In this document: one piece after another, positions 1 through 11,778 of the stretch
Layout of the letters: every line of letters starts with the position of its first letter
How positions within the stretch are numbered: position 1 is the stretch's first letter
DNA from: Micropterix aruncella
Lineage: Eukaryota > Arthropoda > Insecta > Lepidoptera > Micropterigidae
Direction of reading: 5' to 3'
DNA: 64,000 nucleotides
NCBI GenBank assembly: GCA_944548615.1
Contig: OX155963.1
Location: 28,099,159-28,163,158 of the forward strand
Translations under genes and position numbers: made by a program
The notes under the pieces: model-generated
What the model saw: only the letters and a program-made list of their open reading frames with translations
Databases searched by the model: none
What the model was told of the DNA's origin: nothing

Positions 1-2300
1 GCTTAAAAATATTAAATTTATCAAATTATTTTCCTAATTCTTACACAATATCTAATTTAATTAATTAAACAATTATAATTTATTATATATTTTTATGCAG
101 AATTGAAGTTATAACCATTTTTAAACATTAAAGATTTAAAGAAATAATCAATATAGATTACTTTGTTCATGAAAAAAAAATAACAATTGAACTTTGACCT
201 TGTTTTTCTCAAAATGTCTTTTTTCAAGTTACTTAGGAAAGCCGTCACGTTCTGTAAGCGCTACATCATGTCACAATTTACAGTTTTTACCCACTTCTTT
301 AAACACGCAAACATCCACCAACGGAAGCTATTAAAGCATACTACCGACTTGCCGGACACCATAAAAACTGGTCGGAGAATTAGAGTGATAATCATTTGAT
401 ATATTCCTAGGTAGCGGCCGATAAAAACGTTGCCATCAATCAATCAGCGAGATGATCAATGCGAGCCACTTTGGCGCAGAAAAAAAGAGGCTTGCTTATC
501 TTCGGGTTACTTAAACGAAAGTAATTCGTCTTTGATGCCGGTGTCATTAACGGGCCGGTTAACGTCTCACTTAACCGCAAATAAGGCGACCGGCCCCCGC
601 GCAATTTATCCCAGTTTTTGCAAATTACACATCGCGAAATGCATACGCGAACGTATGTACCGGTGTATAAAATTGCATTATAATAAGACGTAAAACTTTA
701 AATTGTAATATGACGTAAAAAACTGTTTAATTAAAATAAATAAAGTGGACAGTAAAATAAATAAAATAAATGAAGTAGGACAGTGAAATGAAGCAGGACA
801 GCTCCTGGGACTGTAAAACGAATAAATCATGAGGAACATGTACAAGGTTGAAGAACGGTTGCTCTAAGAAAGGGGGGGAGGTAAATCAATCAACCAGTAT
901 ACTATACTCTCTCTAGAGATCCAACGATAGACTGATTTGCAAAGAGAAGAGTTCCCGATAAGAAACTAAATATAGGCTAAAATTCTCGTGATGGAATTGG
1001 ATTTGCTTAAAAGTATCCATTAATTTCAATACACTTATTAAAATTAATGTTCAAATCGCTTGATTATTATTATTACTGTTATATGGTATAACTTAAACTA
1101 TTTTTAAATTTTAATGACTAATTTTGTTGATTTATTTATTAATATAAATTGATGGGGTCGTTTATCATAATATTTAAAAAATGTTGTGTAGGTGCGATTT
1201 TAAAGTATTAAATTATGATTATAATTATTAGTACCTAGCAAAAATACCTGAATTGAGAAAAGATTAAAAGCGATATTTTATGTTTTTTCTAGCGTATCTC
1301 AATGTATTAAACGTAAACGTATGACGTGATGAGGTATCAAAAACATGTTATAATTTTAGAAAAACTAACCTATTAGAATCAACGTAGCTTTTAGTAGATT
1401 TAAAAACAATGTAAAATTAAATCACATGCATGAGTTTGCGCCACAAGAAAAATAACGCATAACATACGCTCAACCAGATACAGATTGTCTAGGTCTAGTC
1501 GGATGTGAGAATTCGCCTTAACTCACGTATGCTCGCAGATAATATAATATAGGTATAATCACTTAATAATATTTGTTTGTAACTTTATGTATCAATCTGT
1601 AAGTATAATCAATAATCTGAACGATAAATTATTTTCTTTGAACGTTAGTTGATAAAATAAAATAAATAAATAAATAAATCTAAGATGAACTAAATTATGG
1701 TGATTATGATTATTACTAATGATAAAGCTTTAGGCAGGTGTAAATAATATGTGTCGGTTTGTCTTAGTGGTTTCTGTTCTTGTTTCTCTATCCTGTATGT
1801 CACAACTATTCGCAATAATTTGTAAAAAGTAGTTTAAAAAATACCCTATTGCCAGTGTAGTAAGGACTATAAAATAGAAAGTAAAAATACAACAGCGGAA
1901 CAGTCACATGAGTAGGTACCTGAATCATCTCTATATTTGTCTACCATTTCGAACTTCCGTGGTAGATTCTAACACGTATAACTGTCTCAAATATAACTGT
2001 TTCAGGGTTGACAGAAGCTTCTACTGTTGTGGTGAATCGCGCATATGAAAATCACCAAAACAAACAAATATCGCGGAGGCTCTGCGGAGAGATGAGTTCG
2101 GCCAACGCGCCGACAGACGCATGCTCTCGCAATTAACACGTTTTAATTCGTAATAGGCGATAGTCATTACCATAAAATGATTACCATAAATTACCGACCG
2201 GCGGATGCTTTGGAAACCTCTGGCCGAGCAGTAACGAAGGCTAGCCACCTGTAGGCAGGTTTGAGCAGTGTTTTTTGAATATTTGTAATTTTAAAATAAA
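1..2300. other. AT-rich stretch without a recognisable gene
   Basis: No protein family, RNA gene or complete mobile element is recognisable here. The open frames are short and start and stop without exon signals. About 380-690 is clearly richer in G and C than its surroundings and has no repeat partner that I found in the window. About 690-830 is built of loosely repeated words (AAATAAA, GGACAG), and 1650-1680 is an AAAT/AAAAT simple repeat. If the stretch lies in the hamlet intron, as inferred, the GC-rich part is a candidate regulatory sequence only. Confidence 0.5.
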
Positions 2301-2309
2301 CTCACTTTT

Positions 2310-2575
2310 AATTAACAAGTACCTTTAACTTAAAAGTAACTTAACAAAGTCACTATGGGTCGACAAGAAACGAAGACACTAATTAAGTATATGTTTAAAT
2401 TATATATTATTAGTTACATATGTATTCATGTCTATATACTTAAATAATATATATTACTTGTATTTATAACATACTGTTATAAAAACAAATGTCACCGAAA
2501 GTTACGCAAACCACGCTAAGTGAATACATTAAGTCTACCTTAGTACAGGCGAGGCCTAGTTATGATAGCTTCGTT
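2310..2575 (+). mobile_element. 3' end of a family E LINE
   Basis: Non-coding tail of a non-LTR retrotransposon, sense on the + strand. The segment CTATGGGTCGACAAGAAACG near 2354 matches, on the opposite strand, the 3' part of the LINE at 25.2-26.3 kb just after its last codons. About 180 bases on, 2534-2566 carries the family's end motif (CTTAGTACAGGCGAGGCCTA), found again at 25242-25275 and, diverged, at several other loci. All coding sequence has been lost by 5' truncation, which is usual for LINE copies. Family E is my label for this CR1/jockey-like group. Confidence 0.7.
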
Positions 2576-2728
2576 ACTCAAACAAATGTAACTTTTTAGA
2601 TCAAAGAAAGAAATTTTATTTCGACTAGTGAAATATGAATTTGAATAATTATTAAACTACGTAGTTATGTTACAAACTGATAATAATATGAAACCGAAGA
2701 CAATCACGGTTATCAATCAGATATATCA

Positions 2729-3200
2729 ATGTCAGCTCACACCATCATCACTATCATCATTGAGGATTTTCCGCAGGAGCCAGAATACGTCATTGATGTC
2801 ATGAAAATATTACGATGCACGCACACGATCCTATACAGACGGAGCTTAAAAACTAAGGATATCATAAACTTTTTACCATATCTCAAGGGCCTGATAGATC
2901 GATTAAGTAAGATGCTAAACAAATTTAATATCAAAACGATCTTCAAACCGCCTCAGAATTCAGTTTGACATCTGAGTCCTCTAAAGGATGTAATACCATC
3001 TCAGATCCGAAGAGTATATACAATCAAATGCAGCTGTGTGTTAGTTTACGTTGAACAAAAGAAGCGGCCGATAGCCACTCATCAAAATATACGATCGGCA
3101 AACACGCCATGTATAGCGAAACGAACGGGTGCCGTTTCAAAATCCCATTGTGCTATTCAAAGACCAATTTTAATACTCCATCATAGAAATAAGAAAAAAA
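2729..3200 (+). pseudogene. Penelope-like retroelement fragment (end of reverse transcriptase plus GIY-YIG remnant)
   Basis: The first part (2729-2968, 79 codons) contains FLPYLKGLIDRLSKMLNKFN and then IKTIFKPPQ. This is the pattern of the C-terminal end of the reverse transcriptase in Penelope-like elements, where an LPY-x-G-x-x-x-R-x-x-x-x-L block precedes a TIFKPP-type block. After a stop and a frame change, about 3029-3180 reads IKCSCVLVYVEQKKRPIAT, matching the start of the GIY-YIG endonuclease domain (CSCG-LVYVGQTKR in relatives). The conserved glycines of that motif are changed and the frame breaks, so the copy is dead and truncated on both sides. The order, polymerase end then GIY-YIG, is that of Penelope elements. 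The call rests on motif memory. Confidence 0.6.
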
Positions 3201-4790
3201 CTTAATTTCAATGGAAACGATGGCTTATAATTATCTGCTTCATAATCCATGGTAACTTATTAACTGACTACCCTTTATCTTATTAAAACCTATATTATTT
3301 GCTCGAGCGGTGCGGCCGAGTCAGTATTGGATACATTTTAAACAAAAACTTTCTTGAAAACGCATTTGCTAGTTTGAATTATTTTTAATTTAAACTACCC
3401 ACATATTATGCTACGTTTTGGTATTTTTAGTAGAAAAATATACACAATGTATTTTCCTCATAGATAAGACATAGATATATGGCATAGATAAGACAAGTGT
3501 CAACAGTTCTTGAAAAACGCCAATTTTAGTATGTTTATTTTTTTTTATTTTTATCTGTACTGTTAATATTTACGAATAATTGCTCACGAAACAACTACTA
3601 CAAATGACTTCATAAAACGAAATCATCCAATCATCGATGGTCTTTATCTCAGTTTATAAAAATATATACATAGCAATTAAATTCAAACACCCAATCAACG
3701 TAGGATACGTGAATTAGCCTTATGAAGAAATGAGTTGAAAGCAGAAGCTTCGTCGCACAATTTCAAGGAGAATCGTTCGTTCTCTCTTTCGCTCAAACTT
3801 TAAAGTAGCCGAAAGACAGAGACGGTGAAAGAAACCAGATCATCCGAGATCGTCAACTATCTAGAATGATTCAAAATTAGTCTCGTATTGAAAGGTAATT
3901 AATTGTACTTAATAAAAATCTTGCTCGAAGGCAAGCGAAGAGAAGCTTTGACGAAAATCGCGGAAAGCCTTTTGGCTCACAAGACCAAAAGAAGAACTTG
4001 TTAATATTTCTGCTTTGGTAATTCGTCCTCGGCCGAGAGTGGGCGCCTATCGATTTTATTTATGAAATTAATATTCCTAAGTCATCAGTCCTTGGCTACT
4101 TGCCCCAAAGTCTTGGGGTAACACAACCGATTTTTTTGAAATTCACTGGACAGTAACGGGTTACAATTGTGTTGATAGCCTTAGAGAGAAAGTATTTTAA
4201 ATATACTGAGAAAGTATTATAAATATCTTTTTCGATGGAAGGTTTATAATTTTTTCGCTTGTCTTTGTTCTGGAATTTAATCCCAGTATCGGAATTTTGT
4301 TTTTCTGTCCCAGGATCGGTTTTGGTCTCGCATTGTATCTTCTAGTCATCCTAAATAATGGTTCAAGTCGTATTATTGGCATATTGGCTGCCTTTCCTCA
4401 AATCTGTAAGCATTTTCGTTACTTTGTAGCCCTCCCTGTCCTGGCTCCAATTATTTGTAAAGCATATGTAGTATATAATGTTCATATATATGAATGTGTA
4501 GGGGGAAAATGATTAATATCAATTTATTTTTTTAAGAGGAGATGCTTTTATATGCGAGGTATAAATTGAAGTAAAATTGTCTTTTATTTTTAAAAACCTA
4601 AAATATTTGGCTTAGAGGCAATGTTTATTTTTCTCACTCAAATAAACCTTGGATAAAGGATTTTACTTTGTTAGTATTTTAAAAAAAATATTTACCTAAC
4701 AAAAAAAATTAAAAGTTGACATTGATCATTTTTACCTGTAACCCTTCTTATAATTACGTATATTATTTTGATTATGCTTTGTGATGCATA
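3200..4790. other. Stretch without a gene; contains one copy of dispersed repeat D
   Basis: No coding sequence is supported. About 4020-4140 (CTCGGCCGAGAGTGGGCGCC, then GGCTACTTGCCCCAAAGTCT) is a copy of a dispersed repeat, called D here, seen again at 39465-39690 in the same orientation and at about 12940-13150 in reverse. The rest is AT-rich and unremarkable. Confidence 0.5.
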
Positions 4791-4799
4791 ATATGATAC

Positions 4800-5310
4800 C
4801 CCTCCAAATCTTCTTCGTATTAGAGTGCTTCTCCCACTAGTGAAGGTGGGCAGTCAGCTCTGCATACTTCTTTTTGTACTTTGCCAGGCAATTCAGCGAC
4901 AATCGTAATCCCGGTCCATTCTCAAATGTTCTGCAACCAAGATTTCCGTCAACGGCTAGGTCTCCTCTTCCCTGCAACTTTTACCATCGTAATGAGTTGC
5001 AGGAGTTTGTTCTTGTCGTGCCTAATCACGTGGCCCAGGTATGCAGCTTAGCGCTGTTTGGTGGTCTGCTATCGCTTGCGTTTTCGGCCGACAAGCTGTA
5101 GAACTTCCTCATTGGTGACTTTCTAATTCCAAGATATCGACATCGTGCGTTTGTATGCCCACATCTCGAATGCTTCTTTACGTTTCCTGAGATCTTTCTT
5201 AATAGTCCAGGCCTATAATACGTATGGAAGTATGGGCCAGATGTAACACTGCTTAATTAGTTCTCTTCCTAATAACGTTGCGAAATTATATTTTGTTGGT
5301 CTAGAAAGAT
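4800..5310 (-). pseudogene. C-terminal fragment of an RTE-type LINE polyprotein
   Basis: Read on the minus strand from about 5310 down, the conserved tail of endonuclease/reverse-transcriptase LINEs is recognisable: a KRKEAFEMWAYKRTMSISW block, then VTNEEVLQLVGRKRKR, then AAYLGHVIRHDKNKLLQLI, VAGKRRPSR and EWTGI. These correspond to the C-terminal region after the polymerase domain in RTE-clade elements. Several in-frame stops break it, so it is an old dead copy. The polymerase core is missing upstream. Confidence 0.72.
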
Positions 5311-5670
5311 AAGTTATAAGAAAATATGTTTTTTTTTCATTCACCAACGGTTGACCTGCCCTATAGAGTCGCATCGAAGAGAGTCGGGCGTCGCGTCGGT
5401 CAGGTTATACCTGTCCGTTACACTTTTACGCAATCGTTTATTATAAACCAGCCGCAGCAAAGTTGGACCGCCCGCCCCCCTCCTCGCGGTGCACGCTGTC
5501 TTTCCATAGCCCGCGGCCGCTGATCACAACCACTGGCCACTCTCATTATTTACATACATACATTATTAATAATTATTATGGAAACTTTATTTTATAACTG
5601 ACAATTCGTTTCAATTTTTAAAGAATTTCGAGGTGTTGAAAACTGGCAGTTTAAATTCAGACTCCCCATT

Positions 5671-5919
5671 TTAACCCCTCAAATGAATAGCGATTAGCTC
5701 GGGTTGCCTACGGCAAAATGTATATAAATTTATATTTACATTTACATTTACATTTACATAGAGCGGGGTTTACTATAGAGCTATAGCATTACTATAGAGC
5801 GGATTACTATAAAGCGGCGCACATTTACATTTATATTTACATTTATATAAATTTATATACATTTTGTATACATTTTGCCAAGGCATCCCTTAAGGGACGC
5901 CTCACATTTGAGGGGTTAA
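5671..5919. mobile_element. Foldback MITE bounded by TTAA
   Basis: A 249-base element with inverted ends. The left end reads TTAACCCCTCAAATG (5671-5685) and the right end is its complement, CATTTGAGGGGTTAA (5905-5919). TTAA at both limits fits the target duplication of piggyBac-like transposons. Inside, the arms continue as a longer, imperfect palindrome (GGCAAAATGTATA... on both sides, with ACATTT repeats). The centre has a short tandem of ACTATAGAGC-like units at about 5760-5815. It carries no coding capacity. Confidence 0.65.
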
Positions 5920-6435
5920 TAATAAGTTGCTGCTGTTCAGTAAGGAGAATGGCTTTCTTATATCTCTCTGCTCAACCAGCGCCCAAATAAGATACTTGAA
6001 TATTTAAAATGATACTTTACTGCATAAGCTTTCATTTAGACTTTTTGAATATGTGTTTGTGCGTTGGGTTGCACAGCAGCGAGATTCGAATAAAAGCAAT
6101 CTTTGCCTTATTGAATAGCAACTAATTGTAAGACGCATGCAAGCCGACATAACGCCACTAAAAACAAAACATTATTACCGAAACTTGTCTATGTGTGTAC
6201 CTACGTATTAAAAGATGTCTGTCACTGCATAAGCTTTCAAGTAGTCCTATGTGCACCTGTGTTTGTGCGTTGGTTTGCATAGCAATAAGATTAGTAGAAA
6301 AGAAATATTTGGCTTATAGAATAGTATTATTGTAGGATACTATTATTTGTAGGATGAATGCAAGCTGGTGATATATTCACAATGAATCAAAAATGAATGC
6401 CATAAAATTTTAGACTATGTGCCTATTATAAACTA

Positions 6436-6926
6436 AGGGGCAGCGACAAAAAAAGTACAATAGTTTAGTAAAAGCTGATACTTTCAGATCAGACAGTATT
6501 TTGACCATAAAATGCCGGGGGTAGAGCCAGCAGGCCGATTTCGGGACACCTAACGCTGGCGTATTAGGAAAGGTGTAATTTTAATTATTACCCCCAAAGT
6601 GTTAGGGAAAAGCTGAAAATTCATCAGTAGACAGTGGATGCAATACAGAACTCTGGAGTAATGCTGACGCCATGTATTCTATTGTTAAGCACTGTGACCA
6701 TTTGTTTCGCGTTCTTGATTGCATCCACTGTATATTGATGATTTTTCAGATTTTCCAAAACATTTTGGGGGTACTAATTAAAATTACAACTTTCATAGAG
6801 TACGCCAGCGCCAGGTGTGCCGGGATCTGGCCTGCTGACTCTATCCCGGCATTCTATAGTAAGAAAACTGTGATCTGAAAGTATCAGCTACTAAAAAAAC
6901 CTTGCTCTTTTTTGTTGCTGGCTCCC
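6436..6926. mobile_element. Long-TIR foldback MITE
   Basis: About 490 bases folding into two arms of roughly 200 bases. The left arm (6464-6655) and right arm (about 6690-6890) are imperfect inverted copies: AGCTGATACTTTCAGATCA on the left faces TGATCTGAAAGTATCAGCT on the right, and CAGTGGATGCAAT faces ATTGCATCCACTG near the centre. The outer ends are GGGGCAGCGACAAAAAA and TTTTTTGTTGCTGGCTCCC. AAACTA occurs directly outside both ends (6430-6435 and 6927-6932), a possible target duplication. It is non-coding; the open frame across the right arm is accidental. Confidence 0.7.
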
Positions 6927-6944
6927 AAACTATTAAAAGAAGTC

Positions 6945-7955
6945 TTGCGAAATAAGCCATATATAAAAGAGTGGATTTTGAAACGCAAGCAAAAAGCATC
7001 GCTAAATTTCAGATGTTTAAATTCGTAAATCCCTGTGGATAATTAAAGAAACATCATTGAATATAAATCATCATTGAAAAGAAATCTTTAGTTCAAGAGA
7101 GTCTTATTATTCTGTCTATTAATCATCTTTAGTCTTATTATTCTGGATATTATATTTCATCCTATATTTGTACTCTAGGATTTTATATTTAGGATGTAGG
7201 TGTAAATTTTATATTTGTGATTAATTTTAGAATTTAAATTATTTTCATTATTTAATATTTTACTGACTATTTCGGGATGAATAACAATTAGTACGTACTT
7301 ACCTACTCGAATTATTAAGTATTGTAATTATTTGGCTTTTATTTTGTATTATTTAACTTTTACTGTTTTAGTTATTACTATGGATAACATTTAGTAGGTA
7401 TAATTCGAATTGTATTGTTGGCTATCTTGAGTAACTATTTTTTGGTAATCTAGTTCTTAAATTCTTGGCTACCTATGCATGTTAAGTAGAGTATTCAAGA
7501 TCGGTTTTTAGCCATCAATTGGACACGATTCCAATGTAATGTAATGTAAAGAAACGGGGCCTTATCGTAGATTCGCCCAGTTTAAGCGGACTAGGTCATC
7601 GGCGTCCAGCGGAAAGCCGAAAGCGAAAAAAAGGCAGGAAAAAAGAGGAACAAGACGGCGTTGCGTCGCGGTCGTTCGTCTCCGAAGTCCGATTCACTTT
7701 CTTGCCTTGGTCACGTGCGCTTGTCACGTCTAGGTGTCACCGCAGTCGCCGGAGAAACCGTTAAATTGCCGGTTAAAAATAAGCCTAGATTGCAACCGAG
7801 CAACTCGACCCACCTACTCGTCGCGGCCGCAGACGCGGTGGCAATCTCATTTCGCAGCGCGTGTGCATGGACGGACAACCAGGGCTGACACTAGATTATT
7901 GCCCGGGATGTGAAATGGAGAAGATGACAGCTAATCATTCCAATAAAATGAGTAA
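6945..7955. other. Stretch without a recognised gene; GC-rich island at 7555-7890
   Basis: About 6945-7555 is AT-rich with no feature that I can name. About 7555-7890 is much richer in G and C, with many CG dinucleotides and a NotI-like GCGGCCGC, and has no repeat partner in the window. An open frame of 75 codons crosses it but resembles no family and lacks clear exon borders. A regulatory island in the inferred hamlet intron, or part of a GC-rich repeat, are both possible. Confidence 0.4.
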
Positions 7956-7959
7956 CTCA

Positions 7960-8480
7960 AGTAAATAGGAACTCATATATGAGAAGGTTGTCATCTACTA
8001 CGAGTGAACCCGTCATCCCAGTAAGGTATAAACATATTGATCTTTCTCCGAACCTGAGATGAAACTTAGAGACTGGGAAAAAGACAGTCCGCCATCTAGT
8101 TAGGCCAACTAGCCCTTGAGATTCCAACACCTTAGCGTGTGGTACTGGGAAGTCGCCCCAGTGGGCAGCCTCGCGCCTTATCCAGCAAAAGACTTCGGTC
8201 CCGTAAGTAGTCGTGAGGACGGAGGTATCCTGAAGGTTAATTCCCAACGGAGATATTCTTCCAAAACTGGTAGCTAGGGGGCGAAGTGGCCCATTGGGTT
8301 ACCTTTATATTGCCTCGCCGTTAGGCGTCGGACTCTGGCAGGTTCGTGGCTTTGCTGGACGGTAGATTTGTAACGTCCCAAAGTCTTCTACGCTCACCTC
8401 ACGGGATACAGAACGATCATTATCGTTTATACTTCCTGGGGTGAGGGGTTCACCCATTGTAGTCGACATCTACAAATGTT
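7960..8480. repeat. GC-rich dispersed repeat B, copy 1, arranged as an inverted repeat
   Basis: Repeat B is my label for a GC-rich family seen in about nine places. This copy has two arms facing each other. The left arm (about 7985-8060) reads CATCTACTACGAGTGAACCC, and the right arm (about 8395-8480) ends GGGTTCACCCATTGTAGTCG, its approximate complement. Inside lies the family's signature around CGCCTTACGGCGAGGCAC, once in each direction (about 8127-8145 diverged, about 8310-8330 reversed). A 96-codon open frame on the minus strand falls inside and is not a gene. Confidence 0.6.
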
Positions 8481-8571
8481 GTCAGCAACTATTGAAAGAC
8501 TATTTAGCCACGTGATCCTGCGTAAACAGACTGGAGAAGGACGCCATAGTCCGCGATAAATTCATACAGAT

Positions 8572-8888
8572 TTAACCCGTTGAGTATGATACGACCAAAT
8601 CTGGTTGTGAAACAATTATCCGTTGAGTATGATACGACCAGATCTGGTTCCGCGTTTTTTTCACTTCTTTGACGTTCTCATATTTATTCATAGTTATCTA
8701 ATTGTTTTACAAAATGATATTTCAATTTCAAAATGATATTTGCATTTCAATGCAATCATTGTGCAGTTGTTCTTTTTATGATTGGTGTAGTAGTTTCGTA
8801 GTTATAGTACTTTAAGGTCGATGTCGCCGAAAATCCTGCAAAAGAGACAGATGCATCCATGAAAATACCCATTTACTCCAAGGGTTAA
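8572..8888. mobile_element. MITE bounded by TTAA, family C copy 1
   Basis: A 317-base non-coding element. The left end is TTAACCCGTTGAGTA and the right end is the complement of TTAACCCTTGGAGTA, so the terminal inverted repeat is about 15 bases with two differences and TTAA at the limit, as in piggyBac-type insertions. The left part contains a direct repeat: CCGTTGAGTATGATACGACC at about 8577 and again about 43 bases later. The interior resembles the element at 28811-29140, for example the ATTTCAATGC-ATCATT block followed by TTCTTTTTA. Confidence 0.65.
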
Positions 8889-8889
8889 T

Positions 8890-10380
8890 ACTGAACTAAC
8901 AACAGGAAGAGGCCGCGCAAGAGTGTTCGGACCCGCAACCATTCGGGAAGACGGATAAGGCGCGAGGCTGCCCAGTGCCACACGCGTTGAACTATATTGT
9001 TAATAATGTTATATTGCTCAACTCCACGATATTATCTTATATAATGATGTAATATATTGGTAGCCAAAACATGAAAATTTAGTCAGGACTCTCGATTTAA
9101 CAAGATACTCCGTGTAAACCGCGTGTCACCAATTTTTGGCGGAGAAAAATTCGGAAAATATAGAAAATTGGCCAATTTTGGAAAAAAGTTGCTATTCCAT
9201 AAAAAATGGATCATATTTTCAGGAAATGGAAAGAAGCAAAATAAACGGATTTAGCGGCTTGAAGACCGCATATAATTATTATCTTTCTAATTGTGGATAT
9301 GGTCAAGGCAAAGATTTTGGTAAGTACTCGTAGATAAGTGACTTAAGATTTTACTCATACATATACATACAAGTGATCAGAACATTGTAACTTTTTGTCA
9401 ATTCTAACCCGAAAAAAATAGTATAGCGGACGTTTTTTTATTTATCTGGAATATCGGAATGATATTTTATGTTGCATTATAATTAAGTTTCAAGCAACTT
9501 GTTTCCAGAATATAAGGTGGTTTATTTAATTTTGACTTGTTTGTTAAGGCAATATTTTATCATACCAATATTTTAAGATTAACAAAGTTTGGTTCAAAAT
9601 ATCATTTCCCCAATTCAGGGTTAATACATTTTAAAAAAAATCATATTTGGTAAGTCTGAATCAATGCTTGCCAACCCTGTGACTGACTATACTATAATGC
9701 CTAATCATCACGTATTTCTCTTCTTGTCCGTGCGGCAACGCTGGGTACAAAATAACCTATTGTTATGTTCGAAATGACACGCTTAAATGTAATGCAATCT
9801 GACCACTGTAATTTTGACGCCAATATTTGAATTGTATCTTATAGATTGCGGTAGTTTTGACCATTGATTATATAATATGGTATCAGATTGTTAAACTCCA
9901 CAGTATATTTTGGTAACCCTTCTACGCCGGGGAAATGGAGCTACCAGCTCCATTTCTCAATGCAGTAATACTGACAGGTGGCGCTGATAGCATTGACGGC
10001 GAAACTAATAGCAATTTATTTGGCCATCTATAATATCATTGATAATGAATGGTTTTTTATAAAGGACTGATTGAGAAAAACCTAATAATTAAAGAAATGA
10101 TAACAATAATAACACTCAATGATTAGTGCCATCTATCGTATTTCCTTATATAGTCTGATTACAACACAGAATTAATACTGTGAGATAGAACTCCATCTAT
10201 TAATCAACATCTCAATAATAAAGTGCGTAATTATTAGGCATTGAAACCTGTATACAAATTATAAATTTACATCTTTACGTAAATAATATTAAAATAATAA
10301 GAGCCATGATTTAAAAATTCGTTTTTTAATAAATACTATTATATTTCGAGATGACACAACACAATTAATTTATTTCGAAA
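8890..10380. other. Stretch without a gene; short hairpin at 9932-9956
   Basis: No gene or complete element is recognised. A clean hairpin, GAAATGGAGCT and its complement with a 3-base loop, lies at 9932-9956. An open frame at 9136-9333 (65 codons) has no recognisable similarity. Confidence 0.45.
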
Positions 10381-10382
10381 CA

Positions 10383-10412
10383 CAATTTAGATGGCGAGCG
10401 CCATCTAAATTG
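10383..10412. repeat. Perfect 14-base palindrome arms
   Basis: CAATTTAGATGGCG is followed by AG and then its exact complement CGCCATCTAAATTG. The AGATGGCG word recurs widely in the window inside dispersed repeats (for example about 13115, 23115 and 41210), so the palindrome may come from two abutting repeat ends. Confidence 0.8.
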
Positions 10413-10567
10413 CGCCGCCATACTGTTATACCACGAAAGCCGATATATTGAACATAAGAGGATGTTAATATTTTTTGGAACTATGAGTGTCATCTGCGCG
10501 TAGTACAATCCTAGCTCCCAAATCGTAGTACTGCATTGAACAATCTATGTAATACGCATCAAATATA

Positions 10568-10986
10568 CAGGATGTGATTACTGCAAGATTTTTTAAAGTT
10601 TTTTTTTTACTTTTAATCAGTACAACATAGTAAGCAGCTTTTGAAAATAATTTTGAAAAAAAAATTTTTTTTTTTCGTTTTTTAAAATTATTTTTAACAA
10701 TTATGAATAGCGTTGATCACGATGCGCTATTTATCAGTAGGAAAAATGTCGCTAATATTGTTCATTTACGATATATTTACCTATCGCTAGATGGCGCAGC
10801 TTGCTCAAACGCTTTTCAAACTTTTATTTAACAGTCAACTTCTTCAATTTTTCAAATAAAAAAAACATAAATAATATTTATTCCATTTTTTTTTGTTTTT
10901 TCCTAAAATTTTGGTTTATGTAAAGTTACTTACCTCGGTGAACTGATTCACCTACAAAAAAATGCCCGTGCAGTAATCACACCCTG
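10568..10986. mobile_element. Tc1/mariner-like MITE
   Basis: A 419-base non-coding element. The ends are inverted repeats: ACAGGATGTGATTACTGCA at 10567-10585 and the complement of ACAGGGTGTGATTACTGCA at 10969-10987, differing in one of 19 positions. TA lies at both limits (10566-10567 and 10987-10988), the duplication expected of Tc1/mariner-type transposons. The interior is AT-rich with A and T runs. A region at about 20760-20930 looks like a diverged relative of its right half. Confidence 0.75.
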
Positions 10987-10989
10987 TAT

Positions 10990-11778
10990 ATATGTTGAAA
11001 GCTTATATTGTTGATTCAGTTATGTTGGAATTTCAAAATGACCAATTAAAGGCATACGAACTGCCAAAGATAATGAAGTAATACATTTGATTCTTTGTCA
11101 CGCATGTATGCAATTTTCCGTCGAAATCTGGCACGTATCGCGTCGCAAGAAATTGAAAACGAGAAATACCGAAGGGTACAAAAAAACTGGCGTTATACGT
11201 GCCCGTACATAATTGACAATAATTTTGGCGGCTTTGCCGTGTGCTCAGCGGCACTCTCTCTGCAGTTGAAGAGAAAAAAACGGCAACGAAATCTCTCACA
11301 TGCACGTGCTTCGGACGCCTCAAGCTTTCTCTTCCTTAAGGTTAAGACGAAGGGAAAGGATGAGAAGGAATGGAGTGTCCGTCTCTTTTGTGATTGAAGT
11401 TGAGGAACGGGTCCAATAATTTCCGCCCGTGAAGAGAATTTCGAGGAAAAGACAGACAACATAATTTAACGTTAGCTTAACCGCAAATTGAAAGTGATCA
11501 GCTGGAATATAAGAAAAGGATTAAAATCCGTATAGACAAAGGTATTTTGCGGAAGAAAAATAAACCTAATCCTCGTTTTAAGAACACTGTAGGACTGTTA
11601 GTCTATCAGAAGATATTCCGTAGAAGCTATATAAGTTGACTACGTCAAGAATAAAGCATTTAATCAATATCATAATATATTGCATAATACAATAACGTTT
11701 TAGTTACCCGGGCCACCTACCAACGAGGAGGGAATGTATTGTGATCGCGCAATAAATGAGATCTAGATGGAAATATTT
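10990..11778. other. Stretch without a recognised gene
   Basis: Overlapping open frames of 89-100 codons cross 11033-11462 on both strands, because the stretch is somewhat GC-rich and low in stops. None has a recognisable domain, a splice context or a partner elsewhere in the window. I see nothing that I can name. Confidence 0.4.

Noticed and set aside
7957..8247. 96-codon minus-strand frame
   Set aside because: It falls inside the inverted-repeat copy of repeat B and matches no protein.
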